A DNA stretch of 64,000 nt from Aeromonas taiwanensis. GTDB taxonomy: Bacteria > Pseudomonadota > Gammaproteobacteria > Enterobacterales > Aeromonadaceae. Under the pieces are notes generated by a model that was not told the origin of the DNA, did not search any database, and was given only the letters and a program-made list of their open reading frames with translations. Each line of letters starts with the position of its first letter. Position 1 is the stretch's first letter. The stretch is from assembly GCF_000820165.1 (NCBI RefSeq), contig NZ_CDDD01000099.1, positions 1 through 64,000 on the forward strand, read 5' to 3'. Both the position numbers and the translations under genes were made by a program. Positions 18,378-30,059 of the stretch are shown piece by piece.

Positions 18378-19202
18378 ATGGCCTTTATTCTTCCCGATCA
18401 CCCTTTTGATCCGGACCAGCACGACGGCAGTGCCATCGGGATCGCCGCCGCCCTCGGCTGGCACGACTCCGGCCGCCACCAGCACAGGCGCCATCAGCTG
18501 CTGTTCGCCCAGGCCGGCTGCATGACCATAGAGCTGGACGATCAGGTCTGCCTGCTCCCGCCGACGCGAGCCGCCTGGTTGCCGGCGGGTCTGCCCCATC
18601 GGGTGCTGATGCGCGGGGTGGTGGCCTATCGCTCCCTCTACTTCCAGCCGGAGCCTGGCTTGCCGGCCGAGATGGCGGTGCTGGCGGTCAACCCGCTGCT
18701 GCGGGAGATCATCGAACGGATGGCGCTCTGGCCGTGGGACAAGCCGGAGGCAGAGCAGACCTGCACGCTGGCATTATTGAAAGAGGAGCTGGCGCAAGCG
18801 CCGCGGGAATCCTGGCTGTTGCCGCTGCCGTCAGACGTTCGTCTGGCCGGCTGGCTGCAGGAGGTGAAACAGGGTGGCGCCCTGCCCGATCGGCTCAACC
18901 GGCTGGCCGAACGGGTGGGTGCCAGTGACAAGACCATAGGCCGCATCTTCATGCGGGAGACCGGCATGAGCTACCAGGCCTGGCGTCAGCAGTGGCGACT
19001 GCTGCGGGCGCTGGAGCTGCTGGCAGAAGCCGAGCCCATCAGCCGGGTGGCGCCTGCGCTGGAGTTCGCCAGCGACAGCGCCTTCATCGCCTTCTTCAGG
19101 CAACATACGGGGCAGACCCCCTTGCGCTATCTCAACTCTCGGGGTGAGTCGTATCGGCCGAGCTCGCCTCCACCACCAGGGTATCCAGCGCCAGCGGCTT
19201 GA
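18378..19202 (+). CDS. AraC-family regulator, probable controller of the MFS exporter
   Basis: 274 residues. An N-terminal cupin-type effector domain has the HQHRRHQLLFAQAG and LPPTRAAWLPAGLPH motifs. The C-terminal AraC DNA-binding domain (about 160-260) has two helix-turn-helix units, the second with ASDSAFIAFFRQHTGQTPL. The first part resembles NimR/RipA-type regulators that control adjacent Bcr/CflA exporters. The gene lies head-to-head with such an exporter and a perfect inverted repeat sits between them. The ATG is chosen for its position after the repeat; no strong ribosome site is seen. The Pro-rich C-terminus overlaps the next gene tail-to-tail by 71 bp. Confidence 0.88.
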   Translation: MAFILPDHPFDPDQHDGSAIGIAAALGWHDSGRHQHRRHQLLFAQAGCMTIELDDQVCLLPPTRAAWLPAGLPHRVLMRGVVAYRSLYFQPEPGLPAEMAVLAVNPLLREIIERMALWPWDKPEAEQTCTLALLKEELAQAPRESWLLPLPSDVRLAGWLQEVKQGGALPDRLNRLAERVGASDKTIGRIFMRETGMSYQAWRQQWRLLRALELLAEAEPISRVAPALEFASDSAFIAFFRQHTGQTPLRYLNSRGESYRPSSPPPPGYPAPAA

Positions 19203-19365
19203 GGTTGTGAATGGCTTCCGCCACCACGGCATGGGAGGCCTGCTGCTGCTGGGCCAATATTTCCTGCTCCAGCTTGACGCTGTCCAGTTCGGGTCTGGGG
19301 TATTCGTCGGCCATGACGTTCAGGCTCAGGCTGCAGGCAATCAAGGTTGCGATCAGGATTTTCAT
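19132..19365 (-). CDS. Small secreted or periplasmic protein of unknown function
   Basis: 77 residues. The N-terminus MKILIATLIACSLSLNVMA is a convincing Sec signal peptide with probable cleavage after the Ala at 19. The mature part is about 58 residues, acidic and rich in Gln and Glu with EQEILAQQQQASH, probably helical. GGAG lies 9 bp before the ATG. The 3' end overlaps the 3' end of the AraC gene by 71 bp on the opposite strand. I do not recognise the family. The signal peptide, ribosome site and AT-rich upstream region support a real gene. Confidence 0.65.
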   Translation of the reverse strand: MKILIATLIACSLSLNVMADEYPRPELDSVKLEQEILAQQQQASHAVVAEAIHNLKPLALDTLVVEASSADTTHPES

Positions 19366-19650
19366 CTGGTGTGCTCCGGTGTGGTTGGGATGACCAGATA
19401 GCTACTCCAATAGTTGTGCCAGATTTATAAGCTTATGATTTTAATGATATAAGTATTTTTTTGATGCTATTGATGGCACTCTGAGCATGTCCATTGGTTA
19501 TTTTAAAACCTATAAGTGGTTGTTTTTACCACACCCAGGGAACACCCCTTGTTTCACGTGGAACACTCCATTTTTTTGATCGACACCCGCTTTTAAACTG
19601 AGCTATGGTGCTAGCTCCCCCCTAACAACTGACTCTGGATTTGCCACCGA
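19366..19650. other. AT-rich intergenic region before avtA
   Basis: This 285-bp gap is clearly more AT-rich than its surroundings, especially 19410-19530. It should carry the promoter of the 77-residue protein on the minus strand and that of avtA on the plus strand. No confident promoter was chosen. It contains parS site 2. Confidence 0.5.
19550..19565. promoter_or_regulatory. parS site 2 for ParB
   Basis: TGTTTCACGTGGAACA fits the parS consensus TGTTNCACGTGGAACA at all 16 positions. It lies about 85 bp before avtA. Confidence 0.92.
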
Positions 19651-20901
19651 ATGGAATTCTCCTTGTTCGGCGAGAAGTTCACTCGCCACGCCGGTATTAC
19701 CCAACTCATGGACGACCTCAATCAGGGACTGCTCAACCCCGACGCCATCATGCTGGGAGGCGGCAACCCGGCCCCCATCCCCGCCATGCTTGAGCGCTTC
19801 CAGACCGAGGCAAAGACCCTGCTGGACAACGGCGAACTAATCAAGGCCATGGCCAACTACGACGGCCCGCAAGGCAAGGACAGGTTTACCAGAGCGCTGG
19901 CCGGGCTACTCAGCAAGGAGCTGGGCTGGGAGATCTCCGCCCGCAACATCGCCCTGACCAACGGCAGCCAGAACGCTTTCTTCTATCTGTTCAACCTGCT
20001 AGCCGGTGAGTTCGCCGACGGCCGCAAGAAGAAGGTGCTGTTCCCGCTGGCCCCCGAATACATCGGCTATGCCGACTCGGCCCTCTCGGACGATCACTTC
20101 GTGGCCTACAAACCCACCATCGAGAAGCTGCCAGACGGCCAGTTCAAATATCACGTGGACTTCGAGAGCCTGCAGGTAGGCGATGACATCGGGGTGATCT
20201 GCGTCTCCCGTCCGACCAACCCCACCGGCAACGTGCTGACCGACGAGGAGATCGAGCACCTCGATCAGATCGCCCGCGACAAGGGGATCCCGCTGCTCAT
20301 CGACAACGCCTACGGCGTCCCCTTCCCCGGCATCATCTTCAGCGAGGCCAAGCCGTTCTGGAATGCCAACACCATCCTCTGCATGAGCCTCTCCAAGCTG
20401 GGGTTGCCTGGCACCCGCTGCGGCATCGTCATCGCCGACGAGAAGATCATCCGGGCCATCACCAATCTGAGCGGCATCATCAACCTGGCACCCGGTAGCC
20501 TGGGACCCGCCATCACCATTCCGATGATCGAAAGCGGCGACATCATCACCCTGAGCGAACAGGTGGTGAAACCCTTCTATCGCCAGAAGGCCGATCTCGC
20601 GGTGCAGCTGTTGCGGGATGCCATTCCGGATCCCCGCTTCCACATTCACAAGCCGGAAGGCGCCCTCTTCCTCTGGCTCTGGTTCGAAGACCTGCCGATC
20701 CACTGCCAGGAACTCTACGAGCGATTGAAGGCGAAGAACCTGCTGATCGTGCCTGGCCACTACTTCTTCCCCGGCATCGACGATCCCGAGTGGCGTCACA
20801 GCCGGGAGTGCATCCGTCTCAACTACTCCCAGAGCGAGGAACTGGTGCGTCGCGGCATCGCCATTCTGGCCGACGAGATCAACGCCCTCTACGCCGGCTA
20901 A
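19651..20901 (+). CDS. avtA: Valine-pyruvate aminotransferase AvtA
   Basis: 416 residues (E. coli AvtA has 417) and close to it throughout, starting MEFSLFGEKFTRHAGIT. It is a fold-type I PLP aminotransferase with GGGNPAPIPAM, NYDGPQG, SRPTNPTGNV and the PLP lysine in CMSLSKLGLPGTRCG. It interconverts valine and pyruvate with 2-oxoisovalerate and alanine in the cytoplasm. It is monocistronic and converges on the small heat-shock genes across a shared hairpin. No strong ribosome site precedes the ATG. Confidence 0.96.
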   Translation: MEFSLFGEKFTRHAGITQLMDDLNQGLLNPDAIMLGGGNPAPIPAMLERFQTEAKTLLDNGELIKAMANYDGPQGKDRFTRALAGLLSKELGWEISARNIALTNGSQNAFFYLFNLLAGEFADGRKKKVLFPLAPEYIGYADSALSDDHFVAYKPTIEKLPDGQFKYHVDFESLQVGDDIGVICVSRPTNPTGNVLTDEEIEHLDQIARDKGIPLLIDNAYGVPFPGIIFSEAKPFWNANTILCMSLSKLGLPGTRCGIVIADEKIIRAITNLSGIINLAPGSLGPAITIPMIESGDIITLSEQVVKPFYRQKADLAVQLLRDAIPDPRFHIHKPEGALFLWLWFEDLPIHCQELYERLKAKNLLIVPGHYFFPGIDDPEWRHSRECIRLNYSQSEELVRRGIAILADEINALYAG

Positions 20902-20917
20902 TCCCCTCTCGGCGATA

Positions 20918-20955
20918 CAAAAACAGAGAGGCCTGCGAATGCAGGCCTCTCTTCT
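20918..20955 (-). terminator. Terminator of the small heat-shock genes
   Basis: A perfect 12-bp stem AGAGAGGCCTGC/GCAGGCCTCTCT with a four-base loop is followed on the minus strand by GTTTTTG. It may also help end avtA from the other side. Confidence 0.85.
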
Positions 20956-20977
20956 ATCGGGTGGTCAGCGATACTGT

Positions 20978-21418
20978 TTAGCCGGGCAGCGCCAGTTGCT
21001 CTGGTTTGCCGATGGGAATGGCGCGGGGCTTGAGCGCCTCCGGCAGCTCCCGGGCCAGCTCTATGGTCAGCAGACCGTGCTCCAGTTTAGCCCCCTGCAC
21101 TTCCACGTGCTGGCTCAGCTTGAAGGCGAGCTCGAAGTCCCGCTCGGCGATCCCCTGATGAAGGAACTGGCGCTCGCCCATGGAGGCGACCTTGCGCCCC
21201 TTCACCTTGAGGGTGCCGTTTTCGGTCTCCAGCTCCAGCTCATTGCGATCGAAACCGGCCACGGCAACCGTGATGAGGTAGCTGTCATGATCGCGTTTTT
21301 CGATGTTGTACGGGGGGTAAGCCGAGGTCTTCTGATCGAACAGGCCTTCCAGCTCACGGGCCATCCGCTCGAAGCCGACGGCATTGGAATAGAGATGAGA
21401 AAAATCGAGGTTACGCAT
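20978..21418 (-). CDS. Small heat-shock protein, Hsp20 (IbpB-like)
   Basis: 146 residues with an alpha-crystallin domain at about 35-130. The family motifs PPYNIEKRDHDSYLITVAVA and HQGIAERDFELAFKL are present; the IXI-like tail is AIPIGKPEQLALPG. IbpA/IbpB proteins bind aggregating proteins and pass them to DnaK/ClpB. It is the second of two tandem Hsp20 genes, 93 bp downstream of the first. Its leader holds TTGCT shortly before AAGGATAGG, which could form a ROSE-like RNA thermometer; this is inference. Confidence 0.92.
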   Translation of the reverse strand: MRNLDFSHLYSNAVGFERMARELEGLFDQKTSAYPPYNIEKRDHDSYLITVAVAGFDRNELELETENGTLKVKGRKVASMGERQFLHQGIAERDFELAFKLSQHVEVQGAKLEHGLLTIELARELPEALKPRAIPIGKPEQLALPG

Positions 21419-21511
21419 GATCCTATCCTTCTATAAAGCAACAGGGTTTACTCTCCACGGGCCCGTCAATCGGCACCCGGGAAACATCAACAATGCAACG
21501 AGGTCAGGCTG

Positions 21512-21925
21512 TCAGCCGTTGATCTCGATCTTGCGAGGCTTCATCGCCTCGGGCACTTCGCGCACCAGATCGATGTGCAGCAGACCGTTTTTCAGGTCGG
21601 CGCCCTTCACCCGCACATAGTCGGCCAGCTGGAAGCGACGCTCGAAGCCGCGCTCGGCTATGCCTTGATAGAGGTAGTTGCGCTCGGTGTCGGCCTGTTT
21701 GTTGCCCTTCACCGTCAGCAGATTTTCCTGGAAGCTCAGCTCCAGCTCTTCCTGGGTAAAGCCAGCCACCGCCATGCTGATGCGATAGTCGCTGTCACCC
21801 AGCTGCTCGATGTTGTAGGGGGGGTAACCGGCATTGCCATTGCTGGCGGCAGATTCGATGAGAGTGGCCAGACGATCGAAACCGATGGCAGAACGATAGA
21901 GCGGAGAAAAGTCGATAGAACGCAT
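21512..21925 (-). CDS. Small heat-shock protein, Hsp20 (IbpA-like)
   Basis: 137 residues, the same length as E. coli IbpA and very similar: [47 protein letters not shown] and a C-terminal RKIEING that carries the IXI motif. It is the first gene after a sigma-32 promoter with a leader of about 90 nt. GAGGAT precedes the ATG. Together with the second Hsp20 gene it forms a heat-inducible pair. Confidence 0.94.
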   Translation of the reverse strand: MRSIDFSPLYRSAIGFDRLATLIESAASNGNAGYPPYNIEQLGDSDYRISMAVAGFTQEELELSFQENLLTVKGNKQADTERNYLYQGIAERGFERRFQLADYVRVKGADLKNGLLHIDLVREVPEAMKPRKIEING

Positions 21926-22020
21926 AGTATTATCCTCTTTTGAGCGATAACGAATTGTTTGCCCTCCTGATTGACGGGCTCCTGGTCGAAACCTCTGTCG
22001 AGCGTTCCGGCCTTGTTATC

Positions 22021-22049
22021 TATATAGGGGCCCGCTTTCGGCTTTCAAG
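22021..22049 (-). promoter_or_regulatory. Sigma-32 heat-shock promoter
   Basis: On the minus strand CTTGAAA (22043-22049) and CCCCTATATA (22021-22030) are 12 bp apart, matching the sigma-32 consensus CTTGAAA and CCCCATNTA. The long leader to the ibpA-like gene could hold a thermometer; no structure was computed. Confidence 0.88.
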
Positions 22050-22153
22050 ACCCCTGATCGAAAAATCTTCTTGTTGTCCGTTGCAGGCTGTTTCTCGCCA
22101 GAGCTACAGGCCGTTCCTCCAGTCCTGCAATCGAATGGGATTAGCGGAGTCCA

Positions 22154-22169
22154 TGTTCCACGTGGAACG
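22154..22169. promoter_or_regulatory. parS site 3 for ParB
   Basis: TGTTCCACGTGGAACG matches the parS consensus at 15 of 16 positions. It lies between the heat-shock promoter and the gyrB terminator. Confidence 0.88.
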
Positions 22170-22189
22170 AGCGGATGTAGCTCAAGATG

Positions 22190-22224
22190 CCAAAAACAAA
22201 AAGCCGCTCACAAGGAGCGGCTTT
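22190..22224 (-). terminator. Terminator of the dnaN-recF-gyrB unit
   Basis: On the minus strand AAGCCGCT and AGCGGCTT form a stem with a seven-base loop, followed by TTTGTTTTTGG. It lies 26 bp after the gyrB stop codon. Confidence 0.88.
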
Positions 22225-22249
22225 CTTATATCGCGCTAACCGTATCGAA

Positions 22250-25761
<3,512 letters not shown>

Positions 25762-25763
25762 GA

Positions 25764-26867
25764 CTAGATCCGCATCGGCATCACCACGTACTGGGCATCT
25801 TGGCTGTCAAAATCCTCAATAATGGCGCTGCTGATGGAATCGCTCAGGCTGATCCGGATTTGGTCACATTTTAACGTATTCAACACGTCCAGCACATAGG
25901 AGACGTTGAAGCCTATCTCCATCTCGCCAGCGGCATATTGTACGTCAAGCAGCTCTTCGGCTTCTTCCTGTTCTGGGTTGTTGGCGGTGATGCGCAGCAG
26001 GTTTTCCTGCAGATTGAGACGCACCCCACGGAATTTCTCGTTGGAGAGGATGGCGGCGCGGGCGAAGGCCTGGCGCAGATCCTCGCGACCGGCGATCAGG
26101 GCCTTGTCGCTTCCTCTCGGGATGACGCGACGCCAGTCCGGGAAGCGGCCATCCACCAGCTTGGAGGTGAAGATGAAGCCGTCGAGGGCGGCGCGCAGAT
26201 TGCTGCGGCCGATCTGCAGGCGCACCGGCTTGTCTTCCGCTTCCAGCAGGCGCACCAGCTCCAGCACCCCCTTGCGCGGCAGGATGACCTGATGATCGGG
26301 TAGCGATTCCCCCACCACCTCGCGACGGCAGGTGGCCAGGCGATGGCCGTCGGTCGCAACCGTGCGCAGGCCGTGGCCCTCGCTCTCGAACAGCATGCCG
26401 TTCAGGTAGTAACGCACGTCCTGGCTCGCCATGGAGAACTGGGTGGCGTCGATGAGCTTCTTCAGCTCCAGCTGGCTGATGTCGAACTCGAGCACGGACT
26501 CCCAGTCCTCGATGTTCGGGTATTCGGTCGCCGGCAGGGTCGACAGGTTGAAGCGAGAGCGACCGGAGCGGATGATGAGGCGCTCGCCCTCGGTATTGAG
26601 ACGAATCTCCGCCCCTTCCGGCAGGCCGCGGCAGATGTCCAGCAGCTTGCGGGCCGGCACTGTGGTGCGGCCATCCTGGCTGTCGCTGTTGAGATAAACC
26701 TGTCCGATCATCTCCACTTCGAGATCGGTCCCGGTCAGCGACAACAGACCATTGCTGACATCGAGCAGGACGTTGCCGAGGATCGGCAGGGTCGGCCGGC
26801 CACCCAGGGCACCGGACACCAGTTGCAGAGGACGTAACAGGGCCTCACGGCTAATTTCGAGCTGCAT
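25764..26867 (-). CDS. dnaN: DNA polymerase III beta sliding clamp
   Basis: 367 residues (E. coli 366). Three clamp domains are recognisable, beginning MQLEISREALLRPLQLVSGA, with TDLEVEM and the C-terminal YVVMPMRI that forms part of the partner-binding pocket. It encircles DNA and tethers polymerases. GGAG precedes the ATG. The 71-bp gap to dnaA is a tandem repeat of the dnaA tail plus the dnaN start and contains an 11-codon open frame. Confidence 0.98.
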   Translation of the reverse strand: MQLEISREALLRPLQLVSGALGGRPTLPILGNVLLDVSNGLLSLTGTDLEVEMIGQVYLNSDSQDGRTTVPARKLLDICRGLPEGAEIRLNTEGERLIIRSGRSRFNLSTLPATEYPNIEDWESVLEFDISQLELKKLIDATQFSMASQDVRYYLNGMLFESEGHGLRTVATDGHRLATCRREVVGESLPDHQVILPRKGVLELVRLLEAEDKPVRLQIGRSNLRAALDGFIFTSKLVDGRFPDWRRVIPRGSDKALIAGREDLRQAFARAAILSNEKFRGVRLNLQENLLRITANNPEQEEAEELLDVQYAAGEMEIGFNVSYVLDVLNTLKCDQIRISLSDSISSAIIEDFDSQDAQYVVMPMRI

Positions 26868-26965
26868 CTGTGCTCTCCGTTGTTATTGGGAGGAAAGGGT
26901 TCGGATCCCGGGCTGCATCGGTGCGCTCCGTTCCGTTATCAGGACGAAAGAGTACGGATCAGGTT
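26862..26965 (-). repeat. Diverged tandem repeat across the dnaA-dnaN junction
   Basis: Two units of about 51 and 53 bp (26862-26912 and 26913-26965) each hold the last codons of dnaA, a stop, a GGAG ribosome site and ATGCAG. The unit nearer dnaA gives IRTLSS and TGA, the true gene end. The other gives IRTLSSQ and TAA, followed by the true dnaN start. The three changed dnaA codons are synonymous (CGT/CGA, ACT/ACC, TCG/TCC). The core 24 bp match at 19 positions, with a 2-bp indel elsewhere. Confidence 0.85.
26883..26918 (-). CDS. Possible 11-codon leader peptide before dnaN
   Basis: The repeat at the dnaA-dnaN junction creates an open frame ATG to TAA encoding MQPGIRTLSSQ. It has its own GGAG site 7-8 bp upstream and ends 15 bp before the dnaN ATG, just before the dnaN ribosome site. 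It may be translated and could couple dnaA to dnaN, or it may be an accidental result of the repeat. There is no evidence of a functional peptide. Confidence 0.35.
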   Translation of the reverse strand: MQPGIRTLSSQ

Positions 26966-28309
26966 GGAATAGTCTTCCTTGATGTCGTGACTCTCCTCCT
27001 TCAGCTGCTCGATCTTGCGGCAGGCATGAAGAACGGTAGTGTGGTCACGGCCACCGAAGGCATCCCCGATCTCCGGCAAACTGTGGTTGGTCAGCTCCTT
27101 GGCCAGGGCCATCGCCAGCTGGCGCGGACGGGCAACGGAGCGGGAACGGCGCTTGGACAGCAGATCCGCCAGTTTGATCTTGTAGTACTCCGCCACCGTC
27201 TTCTGGATGTTGTCGATGGTGACCAGCTTCTCCTGCAAGGCCAGGAGGTCGCGCAGCGCCTCGCGAACAAAGTCGATGTTGATGGCGCGACCGGTGAAGT
27301 TGGCGTTGGCGATGACCCGGTTGAGGGCCCCTTCCAGCTCACGGACGTTGGATCTCAGTCGCTTGGCGATGAAGAAGGCCACTTCGTCCGGCAGGTGGAT
27401 CTGGTTCTCGTCCGCCTTGCGCATCAGGATCGCGACCCGCGTCTCCAGCTCCGGTGGCTCGATCGCCACGGTCAGGCCCCAGCCGAAGCGGGACTTGAGG
27501 CGATCCTCGACACCGTTGATCTCCTTCGGATAGCGATCCGAGGTCAGGATGATCTGCTGGTTGCCTTCGAGCAGGGCATTGAAGGTATGGAAGAACTCCT
27601 CCTGGGAGCGCTCCTTGTTCGCAAAAAACTGGATGTCATCGATGAGCAGGGCATCGACGCTACGGTAATAACGCTTGAACTCTTCAATGGCGTTATTCTG
27701 CAGCGCCTTCACCATGTCCTGCACGAACCGTTCGGAGTGCATGTAGATGACTTTGGCGTCTTTCTTGCGATCCTTGATGGCGTTGCCGACGGCGTGCAGC
27801 AGGTGGGTCTTGCCCAGGCCGGTGCCACCGTAGAGGAACAGCGGGTTGTAGGCCCCGCCCGGATTGTCGGCCACCTGACGGGCGGCCGCACGAGCCAGCT
27901 GGTTGGACTTACCCTCGACGAAATTCTCGAAGGTATAGTTCACATTGGTATTGCTCTTGTGGTTCGGCTCGGGCTTGGTTTCGGCCTTGTTTTCCCAGCT
28001 CTTGGGAGAGTTATTCACAGGATCGACACCGCGCGCCGGGGCCCTTGCGGCCGCGACGGGATGGGGACGATTGCCGATGTCGAAACGCAGGGTAGGCGCA
28101 TCCGCTCCGCACAGCTCGTTGATGATGCCGTTGACCCGGAGCAGGTACTTGTCGCGTACCCAGTCCAGAACGAAGCGGTTCGGTGCATACAGGGTCAGAG
28201 TATTGTCACTCAACTCCGCTTGAAGCGGCCGGATCCACATGCTGAATTCTGCCGAGGGCAACTCATCTTGCAGCCGGTTAAGGCACTGCTGCCATAGCGA
28301 AGCAGTCAC
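26939..28309 (-). CDS. dnaA: Chromosomal replication initiator DnaA
   Basis: 456 residues. Domain [19 protein letters not shown] is nearly identical to E. coli. The AAA+ domain has Walker [16 protein letters not shown] and Walker [14 protein letters not shown]. Domain IV has the DnaA-box-binding signature [15 protein letters not shown]. The start codon is GTG, as in E. coli, with GGGAG upstream. It binds the boxes at oriC at 46.2-46.6 kb. dnaA and dnaN are co-oriented, 71 bp apart. Confidence 0.98.
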   Translation of the reverse strand: MTASLWQQCLNRLQDELPSAEFSMWIRPLQAELSDNTLTLYAPNRFVLDWVRDKYLLRVNGIINELCGADAPTLRFDIGNRPHPVAAARAPARGVDPVNNSPKSWENKAETKPEPNHKSNTNVNYTFENFVEGKSNQLARAAARQVADNPGGAYNPLFLYGGTGLGKTHLLHAVGNAIKDRKKDAKVIYMHSERFVQDMVKALQNNAIEEFKRYYRSVDALLIDDIQFFANKERSQEEFFHTFNALLEGNQQIILTSDRYPKEINGVEDRLKSRFGWGLTVAIEPPELETRVAILMRKADENQIHLPDEVAFFIAKRLRSNVRELEGALNRVIANANFTGRAINIDFVREALRDLLALQEKLVTIDNIQKTVAEYYKIKLADLLSKRRSRSVARPRQLAMALAKELTNHSLPEIGDAFGGRDHTTVLHACRKIEQLKEESHDIKEDYSNLIRTLSS

Positions 28310-28619
28310 TCTAGACTCCCGTCAATTGATTAAGTAAAGACCGGCTATTCTACGTTTTTAGTGGCCGGATCTCCAGTTGCCGCCGCACGGATCCAGCAAA
28401 TAAGATCCTTGACTTTCAAGGATCCAACGCCCCAGGATCTGATTTCATCCCCAAAGTTACCCACAGCCGCCAACCGGCAATGTGGACAGAATGGAACTCT
28501 GCGACCACAGTTATTTTATATAACCAAATATCATTTATTTTTTATACTTTATTCCAATAACATCAGCGCCATTCCGTGAATACAACTAAAAATACTGCAC
28601 TACAGAGAGAGGAATCCCC
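28310..28619. promoter_or_regulatory. Divergent promoter region between dnaA and the ABC operon
   Basis: This 310-bp gap holds a TAGAAT -10-like box for dnaA on the minus strand (28347-28352). It also has DnaA-box-like sequences TTACCCACA (28457-28465, one mismatch to TTATCCACA) and a weaker one at 28481-28489 on the minus strand, plus five GATC sites. It fits DnaA autoregulation, as known for E. coli dnaA. TATACT at 28543 is a possible -10 for the transporter. Confidence 0.55.
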
Positions 28620-29378
28620 ATGAAATCCACCATCAAGCTGATTTCCGGCGCCGCCATTCTGCTGGCCAGCCTGTCCGGTCAGGCCATCGCCCAGGAAACC
28701 ATCAAGGTCGGCATGTCCGGCAAGTATTTCCCGTTCACCTTCGTCAAGCAGGACAAGCTGCAAGGCTTCGAGGTGGACATGTGGAACCAGATCGGTGAGC
28801 GCACCGGCTACAAGGTCGAGTTCGTGACCGCCAGCTTCTCCGGCCTGTTCGGTATGCTGGAAACTGGCCGCGTCGACACCATCTCCAACCAGATCACCAT
28901 CACCGACGAGCGCAAGGCCAAGTACGACTTCTCCCAGCCCTATGTCTATGACGGCGCCCAGATAGTGGTGCGCAAGGGCAACAGCACCATCCACGGTCTC
29001 AAGGATCTGGAAGGCAAGACTGTGGCGGTGAACCTGGGTTCCAACTTCGAAGAGCTGCTGCGCAAGAACGATCCGAACAAGAAGATCGACATCCGTACCT
29101 ATGACTCCGCCTTCGAACAGGACGTCGCCCTGGGCCGTATCGATGCCTTCGTGATGGACCGCGTCTCCACCGCCCAGCTGATCAAGGAATCCAAGCTGCC
29201 GCTGCAACAGGCTGGCGCGCCGTTCGAAACCATCGAGAACGCCCTGCCCTTCCTGAAGACTCCGGAGAAGCAGGCACTGCTGAAGAAGGTCGATGACGCC
29301 CTCACCGCCATGCGCAAAGACGGCTCCCTGACCAAGATCTCCGAAAAATGGTTCTCTGCGGACATCACCAGCAAATAA
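28620..29378 (+). CDS. Amino-acid (cystine-type) ABC transporter, binding protein
   Basis: 252 residues. A Sec signal peptide ends near SGQAIAQE (cleavage after residue 23 or 24). The mature part is a family 3 solute-binding protein with KVGMSGKYFPFTFV, GFEVDMWNQIGERTGYKVEF and FDAFVMDRVS-type lobes, nearest in appearance to cystine/glutamine binders. GAGAGAGGAA precedes the ATG. It delivers substrate to the permease and ATPase that follow. The exact amino acid is inferred only by resemblance to TcyJ. Confidence 0.88.
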   Translation: MKSTIKLISGAAILLASLSGQAIAQETIKVGMSGKYFPFTFVKQDKLQGFEVDMWNQIGERTGYKVEFVTASFSGLFGMLETGRVDTISNQITITDERKAKYDFSQPYVYDGAQIVVRKGNSTIHGLKDLEGKTVAVNLGSNFEELLRKNDPNKKIDIRTYDSAFEQDVALGRIDAFVMDRVSTAQLIKESKLPLQQAGAPFETIENALPFLKTPEKQALLKKVDDALTAMRKDGSLTKISEKWFSADITSK

Positions 29379-30047
29379 ATGATGGAATTTGATCTCGAGT
29401 ACACACTAGGGCTGTTCCCCATCCTGCTCAAATACCTGGGCACCACGATGGAAATGGCCCTGTGGGGATTCGTATTGGCACTCGTACTGTCGCTGATCCT
29501 GGCGATAGTACGGGTCTTTCGCGTTCCCGCAATTCACTGGCTGGCGATGCTCTATATCTCGTTCTTCCGAGGTACCCCCCTGCTCGTCCAGCTGTTCCTG
29601 CTCTACTACGGGCTGCCGCAACTCTTCCCCATCTTCGTGGGAATGGATGCCTTCACCGCCGCCATCATCGGCCTGACCCTGCACTTTGCCGCCTACATGG
29701 CCGAGTCGATCCGGGCCGCCATTCTCGGCATCCACAAGAGCCAGATGGAGGCCGCCCTCAGCATCGGCATGAGCCGGCTGCAGGCGATGCAGCGGATCAT
29801 CCTGCCCCAGGCCGCACGCATCGCGACCCCCTCGCTGATGAACTACTTCATCGACATGATCAAGAGCACCTCCCTGGCGTTTACCCTGGGTGTCGCCGAG
29901 ATCATGGGCAAGGCGCAGATGGAGGCCTCCTCCTCCTTCAAGTTCTTCGAGAGCTTCATGGCGGTGGCCCTGGTCTACTGGGTCGTGGTCATCTTCTTCA
30001 CCCGCTTGCAGCACCTGCTGGAAGTGCGACTCAACCGCGCCTATTAA
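29379..30047 (+). CDS. Amino-acid ABC transporter permease
   Basis: 222 residues with about five transmembrane helices and the HisMQ-type EAA motif EAALSIGMSRLQAMQRIILPQ. The preceding loop SFFRGTPLLVQLFLLYYGLPQ is characteristic of polar amino-acid permeases. The start is ATGATG immediately after the binding-protein stop codon with no clear ribosome site, so translation is probably coupled. It probably acts as a homodimer with the ATPase. Confidence 0.92.
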   Translation: MMEFDLEYTLGLFPILLKYLGTTMEMALWGFVLALVLSLILAIVRVFRVPAIHWLAMLYISFFRGTPLLVQLFLLYYGLPQLFPIFVGMDAFTAAIIGLTLHFAAYMAESIRAAILGIHKSQMEAALSIGMSRLQAMQRIILPQAARIATPSLMNYFIDMIKSTSLAFTLGVAEIMGKAQMEASSSFKFFESFMAVALVYWVVVIFFTRLQHLLEVRLNRAY

Positions 30048-30059
30048 AGGAGGGCCATC

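Noticed and set aside
20145-20160. A parS-like TATCACGTGGAC inside avtA
   Set aside because: Only the CACGTGGA core matches; the flanks lack TGTT and AACA, so ParB would not be expected to bind.
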